16,715 nt of DNA, taken from Spirochaetia bacterium. Lineage in GTDB: Bacteria; Spirochaetota; Spirochaetia; Treponematales; Treponemataceae. Of the stretch, positions 1-7,204 are shown piece after piece. The stretch lies in NCBI GenBank assembly GCA_900770075.1, contig CAAGIZ010000072.1, forward strand, positions 1 to 16,715, given 5' to 3'. The position numbers were made by a program, and so were the translations under genes. The notes beneath the pieces are model-generated. The model did not search any database and was not told where the DNA came from. It saw nothing but the letters and a program-made list of their open reading frames with translations. The first letter of the stretch is position 1. Each line of letters starts with the position of its first letter.

Positions 1-366
1 GCCCCGTATTATTTCTGTTTCAAGCATGCTGCGTTTTACAATCAGGGATTTTCCGTCTAAAAACTGGTGCAACTGTTCCTTCCATTCGTTTTTTTGAACG
101 GAAGCGATAAAGCCGAAAGTGCCGAAATTTACAGGAATAATGGGAACTCCTTCAGGAGCACAGCCGCGGGCAGCAAAGAGAACTGTTCCGTCTCCGCCCA
201 AAGTCATTACAAAATCGTAACCGCTGAAAGGGTACTGTTCGCAAAAACCGTTGAACAGGAAAATTTCACCCTGAATTCCCCGTTCCGCAAGGTAGGCTTT
301 TATTTCTGCACCCATTTTCTGAGATTCTTCTTTATATGTATTGACGACAATCAGACACCTGACCAT
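1..366 (-). CDS. nadK: NAD kinase (3' part outside the window)
   Basis: NAD kinase phosphorylates NAD to NADP in the cytoplasm using ATP or polyphosphate. Reading the minus strand from the ATG at 366-364 gives 122 codons with no stop before the left edge, so roughly the N-terminal 40 percent is visible. The family signature LGGDGTVLFAA is followed by PVNFGTFGFIASV. These match the GGDGT nucleotide-binding motif and the downstream N-x-G-x-x-G-F block. The start is supported by a purine-rich ribosome binding site (GGAGAAGG) just upstream. It lies 39 bp after the DegT-like gene on the same strand and is probably the last visible gene of the gltA-cheW-degT-nadK unit. The family call is firm; only the catalytic C-terminal part is unseen. 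Confidence 0.93.
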   Translation of the reverse strand, partial: MVRCLIVVNTYKEESQKMGAEIKAYLAERGIQGEIFLFNGFCEQYPFSGYDFVMTLGGDGTVLFAARGCAPEGVPIIPVNFGTFGFIASVQKNEWKEQLHQFLDGKSLIVKRSMLETEIIRG

Positions 367-405
367 AAGCCTTCTCCAAAATGCCAGTTGAAAAGCACGC
401 TTTTA

Positions 406-1485
406 TTACGGCAAAGTTCCCAGAACTTTTGCAATTTTTGCCGCTGTTTCTGAACCAAGGCGCGGATATAGAGGGAACAGAACAGTCCTTAAAAACAGAG
501 CCTTGGAAATTTTCAAATCTTTAGACTGCTCGTCCTGCAGGCGGGAGATGACGCTGTCCGAATAGGCCGGCTGAATTTCAATCTCCTTTCTGGAAGCGTA
601 CTGCTTTACATCCTTTACACTGCCGTTTAAGACTACCGGGAAAGACCAAATTGTAGAGCCTTCGTCTGGTTGTCGAACAAAGGTTCTGTTTTTTCCGCTC
701 ATGAGGGCACGCTGAAAAACCGCAAAGAGATTTTTTCTAGCCTGTTCATTTCTGTTGAATTCCTTTAACTGAACAAGGGCAAGGACGCTGTTTATATCAG
801 GAAGGATATCCGTTCTGGAAGCAGCATCCGTGTATTTTTTAAGGACAATCCAGTCCCTGCGCTGAGGAGCTAGAAGAACCGCTCCCCCGCCCCCTGTAAT
901 GGTATCGAATTCTTCAAGACCTAAAATCGAAAAAATTCCGAAAGAGCCGGCGCGGCGATTTTGCTTTTTGCCCTGTTTTTTTTCTGTTCCGTCAAAGGCT
1001 TCATCGCTTTTTTCAGGAAGAACCGCTCCGATTGAATGGGAGATGTCTTCAATGACAGGAATTCCCAGAGCAACGATTTCTTCAATCTCTGGGAGAATTC
1101 CCATTGATTCGTGCAAAATAAGCAGCCGTCCACCTTCACTTATGCCCTGCTGAACTGTCTGCACATTTACAAGACCGGTCTGCTCTTCCACATCCAGAAC
1201 CAAAGGTTTGTAACCCAGTTTTTCTACCGCATCATACTGCCAGAAAGGTGCAAGGGCACTGAGCATGACAGGCGTTCCAGCAGGCAGGTCAATAGCTTTT
1301 AAAGCGTAAGAAAGGGCGATGAAAGGACTTCTGAAGGCAACAGCCCCGTCACAGCCGGTAAATTCTTTTAAGGCTTGAATAAAACGGGTATTCAACTCCC
1401 CTGGGCCGGTCTTTTCGTCTACCATGCAGGTTAAAACCGCATCCATCTCTTTTCTGCGTATTGTAGAACTGAATGTCTGAATCAT
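406..1485 (-). CDS. DegT/DnrJ/EryC1-family protein lacking the PLP lysine
   Basis: The 359-residue protein has the layout of the DegT/DnrJ/EryC1/StrS (ArnB-like) sugar aminotransferase family. It has an N-terminal segment ending GPGELNTRF, the PLP-ring block VIEDISHSIGA (residues 144-154, with Asp147 that would contact the pyridine nitrogen), and a glycine-rich GGGGAVL block at about 198-204. In active members a lysine sits in the F-S-F-H-x-x-K block just before the glycine-rich turn. Here the block reads FSILGLEEF and residue 191 is glutamate, so a normal Schiff base looks impossible. A basic low-complexity insert (about 157-180) precedes it. The length is close to the family norm. The ATG at 1485 follows an in-frame TAA two codons upstream, so no longer start exists, though its own ribosome binding site is weak. 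It may be a non-transaminating relative or a regulatory paralogue. The fold call is good; the function is unknown. Confidence 0.8.
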   Translation of the reverse strand: MIQTFSSTIRRKEMDAVLTCMVDEKTGPGELNTRFIQALKEFTGCDGAVAFRSPFIALSYALKAIDLPAGTPVMLSALAPFWQYDAVEKLGYKPLVLDVEEQTGLVNVQTVQQGISEGGRLLILHESMGILPEIEEIVALGIPVIEDISHSIGAVLPEKSDEAFDGTEKKQGKKQNRRAGSFGIFSILGLEEFDTITGGGGAVLLAPQRRDWIVLKKYTDAASRTDILPDINSVLALVQLKEFNRNEQARKNLFAVFQRALMSGKNRTFVRQPDEGSTIWSFPVVLNGSVKDVKQYASRKEIEIQPAYSDSVISRLQDEQSKDLKISKALFLRTVLFPLYPRLGSETAAKIAKVLGTLP

Positions 1486-1599
1486 TTTTTACTGTAAACC
1501 TATTTTTAACTGAATTAAGGGCACTTAGGGAACCCGCCATTGCAAATTTTTTGAATGTGCCGGCGGATTCCATGTTACCTCTAAAAAGCGGGAATACAC

Positions 1600-2076
1600 T
1601 TATTCCGCATCAAAAATCTTTTGAAGCTCTTTAGGATTAAAGAGTTTTCGTATGTTCAGCATGATGAGATAGTGATTTTCCTGACGGATTACCCCCTGAA
1701 TGTATTCCGTTCCGATTCCGCTTATCATCTGAGGAGGATCTTTTACGTCTGCCATATCAACCGTTACAACCCGGGCAATCTTGTCGATTATGATGCCGAT
1801 TTTGTTGTTGTCGATATTCAGAATTATAAAACCGCCGTCCAGTTCCTCTTCGGCTGCAGAAGTTTCAAGTTTTTTAATCTGAAAGCGCTTGTGAAGATTC
1901 ATCACAGGGATGATTTCGCTGCGAAGGTTGAAAATTCCTTCAACGTAATAAGGCGCATTGGGGATTTGCCTGACATTGCAGACTTTTACGATTTCTTTTA
2001 CGTCCATAATGTCTACACCGTAAAGCTCTTCACCAAGCTGAAACGTTACAAGCTGAATTTGAGTTCCTTCTGCCAT
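1600..2076 (-). CDS. cheW: Chemotaxis coupling protein CheW
   Basis: CheW is the cytoplasmic adaptor that joins methyl-accepting receptors to the histidine kinase CheA. The 158-residue protein is one CheW domain of normal length. Its N-terminal strand FQLGEELYGVDI (12-23) is followed by VKEIV, IPNAPYYVEGIFNLR (38-52) and EIIPVMNLHKRF (54-65). The C-terminal half has IIIDKIARVV and YIQGVIRQENHYLIMLNI. The usual NLRG turn reads NLRS, with Ser53 in place of glycine. An AGAGG ribosome binding site sits 6-7 bases before the ATG. The gene lies 90 bp downstream of gltA and 114 bp upstream of the DegT-like gene on the same strand. No other chemotaxis gene is in view, so it is an isolated cheW, as is common in spirochaetes with several copies. 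Confidence 0.95.
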   Translation of the reverse strand: MAEGTQIQLVTFQLGEELYGVDIMDVKEIVKVCNVRQIPNAPYYVEGIFNLRSEIIPVMNLHKRFQIKKLETSAAEEELDGGFIILNIDNNKIGIIIDKIARVVTVDMADVKDPPQMISGIGTEYIQGVIRQENHYLIMLNIRKLFNPKELQKIFDAE

Positions 2077-2114
2077 TTTAAACCTCTTTTTTTTGCGAAT
2101 TTATCTCTAAGGTT

Positions 2115-2142
2115 ACCCCGAAAAACCAGAGTTTTCCGAGGT
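2115..2142. other. Intergenic hairpin between gltA and cheW
   Basis: On the minus strand ACCTCGGAAAAC (2142-2131), a four-base loop and GTTTTTCGGGGT (2126-2115) form a 12-bp stem with two G-U pairs. There is no T-tract on the minus-strand side after it. It is therefore more likely an mRNA processing or stability hairpin, or a short repeat copy, than a terminator. Confidence 0.55.
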
Positions 2143-2166
2143 TTTATCTGAAAAATCGTTCCGAAA

Positions 2167-3456
2167 TCAAACTCCAAGAAGTCTTCTTGCTTCGATGTAA
2201 TCGGCAATTCCCTGAGCAACTTTTTTTGCCTCACGCATTGCAAGAACAACTGTTGCCGGTTTGTGAACGATATCGCCCCCAGCAAAAACACCATTTTTTG
2301 TGGTCATGCCGTAAGGAGTCTGCTTTGTAATTACATAGCCGGATTCGTCTACATCGATTCCTGTTGTGGAAGAAATTACGATACCAGCCGGCTTTGAACC
2401 TACAGCAACGAGAATTTTGTCTGCCGGAAGGATTTTTTCGCCTTCAGGAGTTGAAACCTTAAGCCCCGTAACCTTGCCGTTTTCGCCTACGACTTCCAAA
2501 GGGGTGTGTTCCCACTTGAATTCTACACCGTCCTTTACGGCACCATCGTATTCTGCGTGAGCCGCCTTCATGAATTCGATTGTTCTGCGGTAGCAATCTA
2601 CGACAGAAGAAGCCTTCATCATGACAGCAGTGCGGCAGGCATCCATTGCAACGTTTCCTGCACCGATTACGATTACTTTGTCGCCTTCTTCTACAGGAAC
2701 TTCCGAGCGGTCTACTTTTTCGTCCAGGAAAAGGCGGGTCATTCTAAGAAGATATGAAGACTGAATTACACCCTTTAAGTTTTCCCCAGGAACACCAAGG
2801 GAATTTGAAACGGCAGTTCCGGCACCGATGAACACGGCGTCAAAGCCTTCTTCAAACATTTTGTCGATGGTTATGTCCGTTCCCACACGAGTGTTGCAGA
2901 CAAAAGTTACACCAAGTGCTTCGATGTTTTTAATTTCCCGGCGGACAACTTCCTTTGGAAGTCGGAAATCAGGAATTCCGTAAAGCAGGACTCCGCCCGG
3001 TTCGGATTCTCCTTCGTAAACCACCACATTGTAACCTTTGCGGGCCAAATCCCCGGCAACAGTAAGACCTGCAGGACCTGAACCGATTACAGCAACCTTA
3101 CCCTTGTTTTTTGGAACGAGCTTTTCGGAAGAAAGCTGATTTTCTGAATAAAAATCTGCGATGAATTTTTCGATGCGGCCAATTTTTATACCCTTGCCGG
3201 CCTTTGCCAGAACGCAGTGACCTTCGCACTGGTTTTCGTGAGGGCAGACACGGCCGCAGATTGCAGGGAGATTGCTTTTTTGAGAGATAATCCTGTAGGC
3301 TTCGCCAATATTGCCCTGAGCAAGGGCATGGTTGAACTGAGGAATTTCGTTTTCGATAGGACAACCTGTGCGGCACAATGGCTTAGGACAATTTAGACAA
3401 CGGCGGGCTTCCTGAACCGCTTCTGCTACTGTATAACCTGGAATTTCTTCCTTCAT
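2167..3456 (-). CDS. gltA: Glutamate synthase small-subunit-like NADPH oxidoreductase
   Basis: This is a 429-residue flavoprotein of the GltD / NfnB / SudA class. Such proteins use NAD(P)H, FAD and N-terminal iron-sulfur clusters to pass electrons to a partner. Eight cysteines at 20, 23, 28, 32 and 67, 71, 77, 81 form the paired cluster motifs. A first Rossmann motif VIGSGPAGL (123-131) binds FAD and a second, VIGAGNVAMD (263-272), binds NADPH. FAGGDIVHKPATVV (391-404) closes the FAD site. Length and architecture match stand-alone GltA-type proteins. No glutamate synthase large subunit and no NfnA-type ferredoxin-NADP reductase subunit adjoins it, so the partner and the physiological reaction cannot be fixed. 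An AGAGGTG ribosome binding site about 10 bases before the ATG and a strong promoter upstream support the start. Confidence 0.85.
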   Translation of the reverse strand: MKEEIPGYTVAEAVQEARRCLNCPKPLCRTGCPIENEIPQFNHALAQGNIGEAYRIISQKSNLPAICGRVCPHENQCEGHCVLAKAGKGIKIGRIEKFIADFYSENQLSSEKLVPKNKGKVAVIGSGPAGLTVAGDLARKGYNVVVYEGESEPGGVLLYGIPDFRLPKEVVRREIKNIEALGVTFVCNTRVGTDITIDKMFEEGFDAVFIGAGTAVSNSLGVPGENLKGVIQSSYLLRMTRLFLDEKVDRSEVPVEEGDKVIVIGAGNVAMDACRTAVMMKASSVVDCYRRTIEFMKAAHAEYDGAVKDGVEFKWEHTPLEVVGENGKVTGLKVSTPEGEKILPADKILVAVGSKPAGIVISSTTGIDVDESGYVITKQTPYGMTTKNGVFAGGDIVHKPATVVLAMREAKKVAQGIADYIEARRLLGV

Positions 3457-3519
3457 AATATTTTACACCTCTATTTTTTGGATTGTTAAAATCAACTTAA
3501 AAAAGTCGCATTCTATAAA

Positions 3520-3548
3520 ATTATACCGTCAAACCTGCAGAAAATCAA
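3520..3548 (-). promoter_or_regulatory. Sigma-70-type promoter upstream of gltA
   Basis: On the minus strand TTGATT (3548-3543), a spacer of exactly 17 bases and a perfect TATAAT (3525-3520) give a near-consensus vegetative promoter. It starts just past the comF-family stop codon and about 65 bases before the gltA start. It could drive gltA, cheW, the DegT-like gene and nadK. Confidence 0.7.
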
Positions 3549-3550
3549 AC

Positions 3551-4330
3551 CTAATCAACAACAAAGAGGGTGACGGCTATAACTTTTTCCACACCTGCCC
3601 TTTTTAACTCCGCAGCACAGGCTTCTATAGTGGTTCCAGTGGTCATTACGTCGTCTACAAGCACTACAGTCTTTGGAGGCGCTTCAAGGAATTTGCGGAT
3701 TTTTTTGCAGGGTTTGAGGATAAAAGAGTTTTTTAACTGTTCAAGCCGGTGACTGCGGTTGAGTTTTTTCTGCTGAAAGCGGGTAAGCCGCTGAAGAACC
3801 GGGTACAGCTCAATGCCGTAAAGCGAATGAAGGAAATGACAGAGTTCTTCTATCTGATCCCAGCCCTTCCTGCGGATTTTTCCAGGCCGGGGAGGAACTG
3901 GAACCACGGGTAGAAGATTTTCGGGAGAAGGAGAAATTTCTGCTATTTTATTGAAGACAAAGGACGCAAAAACAGGAGAAAGAACCCTTTTTTCTTCGGT
4001 TTTCCAGGCAAAAAGAAGGCCTTTTTTCCAGAGCCTGTAGGAAAAAAGAGGAAAGGCAGAATCCACACTGAACAAAACCCGTTCGTTTCTGCAGGAAGAA
4101 CACAGTTCTATCTCGCTTACCAGCTCCTTTCCGCAGACAGAACAGCGCAGTGCCTCGCTTTTTACGCAGAGGTTTTTAAGGCAGTTTTTGCACACCGGAA
4201 TGATCCCGCCGGGGCGACCGCAGCACAGGCAGTTTTCGCCGCCAAGAAAAAACGCCTGAAGCTGCCGGAAAAAATCAAGCACTTTTAGCAGGACAAATGC
4301 AGATTTTATCTTTAAGTTTTTTTTGCTCAC
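3551..4330 (-). CDS. ComF-family phosphoribosyltransferase-like protein
   Basis: ComF-family proteins are linked to DNA uptake in naturally competent bacteria and to recombination more widely; their chemistry is unsettled. The 259-residue frame has a double zinc-ribbon N-terminus (cysteines 34, 36/37, 47, 50 and 63, 66, 77, 80) and the type I PRTase PRPP-binding loop VVLVDDVMTTGTT (222-234). In between is the ComF block VPVPPRPGKIRRKGWDQ and a later LNRSHR. Length is normal. The start is uncertain. The listed GTG at 4330 is the most upstream in-frame candidate, has no Shine-Dalgarno sequence, and directly abuts a TATAAT (4336-4331). A second GTG at 4282 would give 243 residues. A promoter for gltA lies right after its stop, so it may be separate from the genes that follow. 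Confidence 0.88.
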   Translation of the reverse strand: MSKKNLKIKSAFVLLKVLDFFRQLQAFFLGGENCLCCGRPGGIIPVCKNCLKNLCVKSEALRCSVCGKELVSEIELCSSCRNERVLFSVDSAFPLFSYRLWKKGLLFAWKTEEKRVLSPVFASFVFNKIAEISPSPENLLPVVPVPPRPGKIRRKGWDQIEELCHFLHSLYGIELYPVLQRLTRFQQKKLNRSHRLEQLKNSFILKPCKKIRKFLEAPPKTVVLVDDVMTTGTTIEACAAELKRAGVEKVIAVTLFVVD

Positions 4331-4405
4331 ATTATATATATGTAAACAAAAATTAAAAATTACACATTTTTGAGCATTTTTTTAGGAACTTTTCCAAAAA
4401 ACAAA

Positions 4406-4530
4406 AGGGCGCGACGGAAAAAACTTTGCTTAAGGGATAATCCTAGCCCCTGCCGGAACGGCGCGGAGCGTTGCGGCTTTTTGCCGCAATGAAACCGTGG
4501 AGGGAGGGTCGCGGGCAGCGGGTGCGCTCC
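4406..4530. repeat. GC-rich structured intergenic element
   Basis: The 279-bp divergent gap between comF and metH (4331-4609) is AT-rich at both ends, with a GC-rich block in the middle. Within that block TTGCGGC (4471-4477), a T5 loop and GCCGCAA (4483-4489) make a perfect 7-bp hairpin. GCCG-GAA-CGGC (4452-4462) makes a smaller one. GGAGCG (4465-4470) can pair with CGCTCC (4525-4530) around the first hairpin. There is no open frame of note and no cobalamin-riboswitch core that I can recognise. It resembles a dispersed extragenic repeat or a structured RNA. Repeat status needs other copies in the genome. Confidence 0.5.
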
Positions 4531-4609
4531 AAAATAAAAAAAATAAAGAAAACCTATAGATTTAGTAGTAATTGCAGATTTTTGTTTTTTTTATTAAACT
4601 TTTGCCGTT

Positions 4610-7204
4610 ATGAAGAATAATTTCCGTGTTTTTTTGCAGGAACAGGTGTCAAAAGGGCTACCTGTTTTTATGGACGGTGCAATCGGCACTATGATTCAGG
4701 CATCCGGGGCTTGCGGCTACGACATTCCGGAAGATATTTCTGTTGAACAGCCCCACATCATAAAAAATATTCACAAGATGTACCTTCGTTCCGGTTCCAA
4801 CGTGCTTACTTCCAACACTTTCGGTGCACTGCCCCTTAAACTGGAACATTCCCGGCATAAGGTAGAGGAATATCTTAAAGAGTCTGCAAAAATAATGCAG
4901 GAAGCCATCGACGAAATCGAAGCAGAGGGCATAAAAAAACCGCATTTTAAAGCCTGGAACACCTCTCAAAACGGAAGGCTTCTGGAACCTATGGGCAATC
5001 TTTCTTTTGACGAGGCTTACAATTCCTACCGGGAGGCTGCAGTTCTTGCGGAAAAGCTGGGCTATGACCTTGCCCTTATTGAAACTATGGCGGATTTGTA
5101 CGAGGTTAAGGCTGCTGTCCTTGCGGTGCAGGAAAACACTTCCCTTCCAATAATTGTCTCCATGACTTTTCAGAAAAATCTGCGGACTTTGACCGGGGCG
5201 GATGTTCAGACGGTGGTTACCTACCTTGAATCTTTGCACGTGGATGTTCTGGGCTTTAACTGCGGAGGTTCGCTGGATGACGGTGAAAAACTGGCGGAAG
5301 AGTTTTTAAAATATTCGCACACTCCGGTTATTGTTCAGGTGAATGCGGGAATTCCTGTCGTAAAGGACGGAAAGACGGTTTTTGTGGTGGAGCCGGAGGA
5401 CTTTGCTGAAAGCCAGCTGAAAAACCGCAGGAGGGGGGCTGCCGTTTTGGGCGGATGCTGCGGTACTACTCCCCGGCACATAAAGCTGCTCATTGAAAAG
5501 GCTGAGGCGGAAGGTGCCGTAAGGTCGGAGCTGCCGAAGGCTGTGGACAGCACGCTTGTCTGTTCCTACAACAGGGCGGTGCAGATTGGAGGCTCCGCAG
5601 GTCCTGTAATTGTCGGGGAAAGGATTAACCCTACGGGAAAGAAAAAAGTTAAGGAAGCCCTGAAAGCCCACGACATGAACTTTATTCTTGAAGAGGCTGA
5701 AAGCCAGATTAACGCCGGTGCGCAGATTCTGGACGTGAATGCCGGGCTTCCGGGAATTGACGAGGCTCAGACCATGGCGGATGCGGTAAAGACCATTCAG
5801 CAGGCTTTTTCCACACCGCTTCAGATTGACTCTTCCGAGCCTGCCGTAATTGAAAGAGCCCTGCGCTGCTACAACGGAAAAGCCCTGATAAACTCTGTGA
5901 ACGGGCGGCAGGACGTAATGGACAGAATTTTTCCACTGGTAAAGCATTACGGCGGTGCTGTGGTTGCCCTCTGCATTGACGAAAACGGCATTGCTCCTAC
6001 GGCTGAGGGGCGGGCTAAGGTTGCAGAAAAAATCATAAACGAAGCAAAAAAATATGGAATTCCTGTAAGGGATATGGTTGTGGACACGCTTACCCTGACG
6101 GTAAGTTCCCAGCAAAAAGAGGCTCTGGAAACCTGCCGGGCAATTTCGATTTTGAAGGAAAAATTTGGCGGCGAGGGACTAAAATTTATTCTTGGAGTTT
6201 CCAACATAAGTTTCGGGCTGCCGAGGCGGGACATCATAAATTCTAGATTTTTTGCCATGGCACTTTACTCTGGCCTTGATGCCTGCATTATAAATCCCCT
6301 GAGCCAGCCCATGATGGAAAGCTACTTCGGTTACCGTGCCCTTGCAGGTTTTGACGAAAACTGTCTGGATTACATTCAAACCTACAACGGCACCCCTGCC
6401 CCTCTGTACGGTGTAACGGCGGAACAGGCATTAGCTGCAAAACAGGGGATGGCGGCGGAAGGAGGAAGTGCTTCTCAAAAAACGGAAAATTCGGCAAACA
6501 AAGCAAAAACAGCAAAGACCGGCGGGTACAGTTCCCCGGTTCTGCCGGAAGACCTCTCTGAAGACGAAACCGCCCTGATTGACATAATTTACAAGGGCTT
6601 TAAGGAAAAGTCGGCTCCGCTGACAAAAAAAATGCTTGAAAGCGGCGTTAAGCCAGTTTCCGTAATTGACCGGTGCATTGTGCCTGCCCTGGATATGGTG
6701 GGAAAGGACTTTGAAAAGGGGCTTAAATTTCTTCCACAACTGCTTTTAAGTGCAGACACCGTAAGCTGCGCCTTTGAGGTGATAAAGGCATTTTTAAAAG
6801 AAAGTGGTCTGACAGAAGAATCCAAGGGAAAGATTGCCATTGCCACGGTCTTCGGCGACATTCACGACATTGGAAAAAACATCGTAAAGGCCATGCTGGA
6901 GAACTACGGCTTTGAGGTTGTGGATTTGGGAAAGAATGTTCCGCCAGAAAACATAATCGAAACAGTGCTGAAAGAGGACATAAAGCTGGTGGGCTTAAGC
7001 GCACTGATGACTACCACCGTTACCAGCATGGAAAAAACAATACTTTTATTGCGCTCTGCTTTAAAAGAGGCGGGAAAATCTGCTAAAATAATGGTGGGCG
7101 GAGCGGTTCTGACGGCCGATTACGCTGCACAAATCGGCGCAGACTATTACTCAAAGGATGCCATGCAGTCTGTAGCCATAGCAAAGGAAGTCTTTAATGT
7201 CTGA
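4610..7204 (+). CDS. metH: Cobalamin-dependent methionine synthase, short form
   Basis: MetH moves a methyl group from 5-methyltetrahydrofolate to homocysteine through cobalamin to make methionine. Domains in order: homocysteine-binding barrel (about 1-305) with MDGAIGTMIQ near the start and the zinc ligands Cys218, Cys283 and Cys284 (GFNCGG, GGCCGT); pterin-binding barrel (about 330-605) beginning VIVGERINPTGKK; a low-complexity Gly/Ala/Lys linker (about 611-645); cobalamin cap helices (about 650-735); and a Rossmann-type B12 domain with D-x-H-x-x-G (DIHDIG, axial ligand His752). It ends at 864 residues, so the roughly 350-residue C-terminal AdoMet-binding reactivation domain of the E. coli enzyme is absent. 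The stop overlaps the next gene by 8 bases. The ATG lacks a clear Shine-Dalgarno sequence. The call is firm. Confidence 0.96.
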   Translation: MKNNFRVFLQEQVSKGLPVFMDGAIGTMIQASGACGYDIPEDISVEQPHIIKNIHKMYLRSGSNVLTSNTFGALPLKLEHSRHKVEEYLKESAKIMQEAIDEIEAEGIKKPHFKAWNTSQNGRLLEPMGNLSFDEAYNSYREAAVLAEKLGYDLALIETMADLYEVKAAVLAVQENTSLPIIVSMTFQKNLRTLTGADVQTVVTYLESLHVDVLGFNCGGSLDDGEKLAEEFLKYSHTPVIVQVNAGIPVVKDGKTVFVVEPEDFAESQLKNRRRGAAVLGGCCGTTPRHIKLLIEKAEAEGAVRSELPKAVDSTLVCSYNRAVQIGGSAGPVIVGERINPTGKKKVKEALKAHDMNFILEEAESQINAGAQILDVNAGLPGIDEAQTMADAVKTIQQAFSTPLQIDSSEPAVIERALRCYNGKALINSVNGRQDVMDRIFPLVKHYGGAVVALCIDENGIAPTAEGRAKVAEKIINEAKKYGIPVRDMVVDTLTLTVSSQQKEALETCRAISILKEKFGGEGLKFILGVSNISFGLPRRDIINSRFFAMALYSGLDACIINPLSQPMMESYFGYRALAGFDENCLDYIQTYNGTPAPLYGVTAEQALAAKQGMAAEGGSASQKTENSANKAKTAKTGGYSSPVLPEDLSEDETALIDIIYKGFKEKSAPLTKKMLESGVKPVSVIDRCIVPALDMVGKDFEKGLKFLPQLLLSADTVSCAFEVIKAFLKESGLTEESKGKIAIATVFGDIHDIGKNIVKAMLENYGFEVVDLGKNVPPENIIETVLKEDIKLVGLSALMTTTVTSMEKTILLLRSALKEAGKSAKIMVGGAVLTADYAAQIGADYYSKDAMQSVAIAKEVFNV

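Noticed and set aside
67..453. 128-residue plus-strand open frame at the left edge
   Set aside because: It is antisense to nadK, which carries the GGDGT signature in the opposite frame.
4331..4609. Cobalamin or SAM riboswitch upstream of metH
   Set aside because: I looked for a B12-box-like GCCACTG core and for a SAM-I layout and found neither; the hairpins present do not match.
4658..6115. Long minus-strand frames of 193 and 269 residues opposite metH
   Set aside because: They are shadows of a clear MetH reading frame, with no recognisable motifs and no ribosome binding signal.
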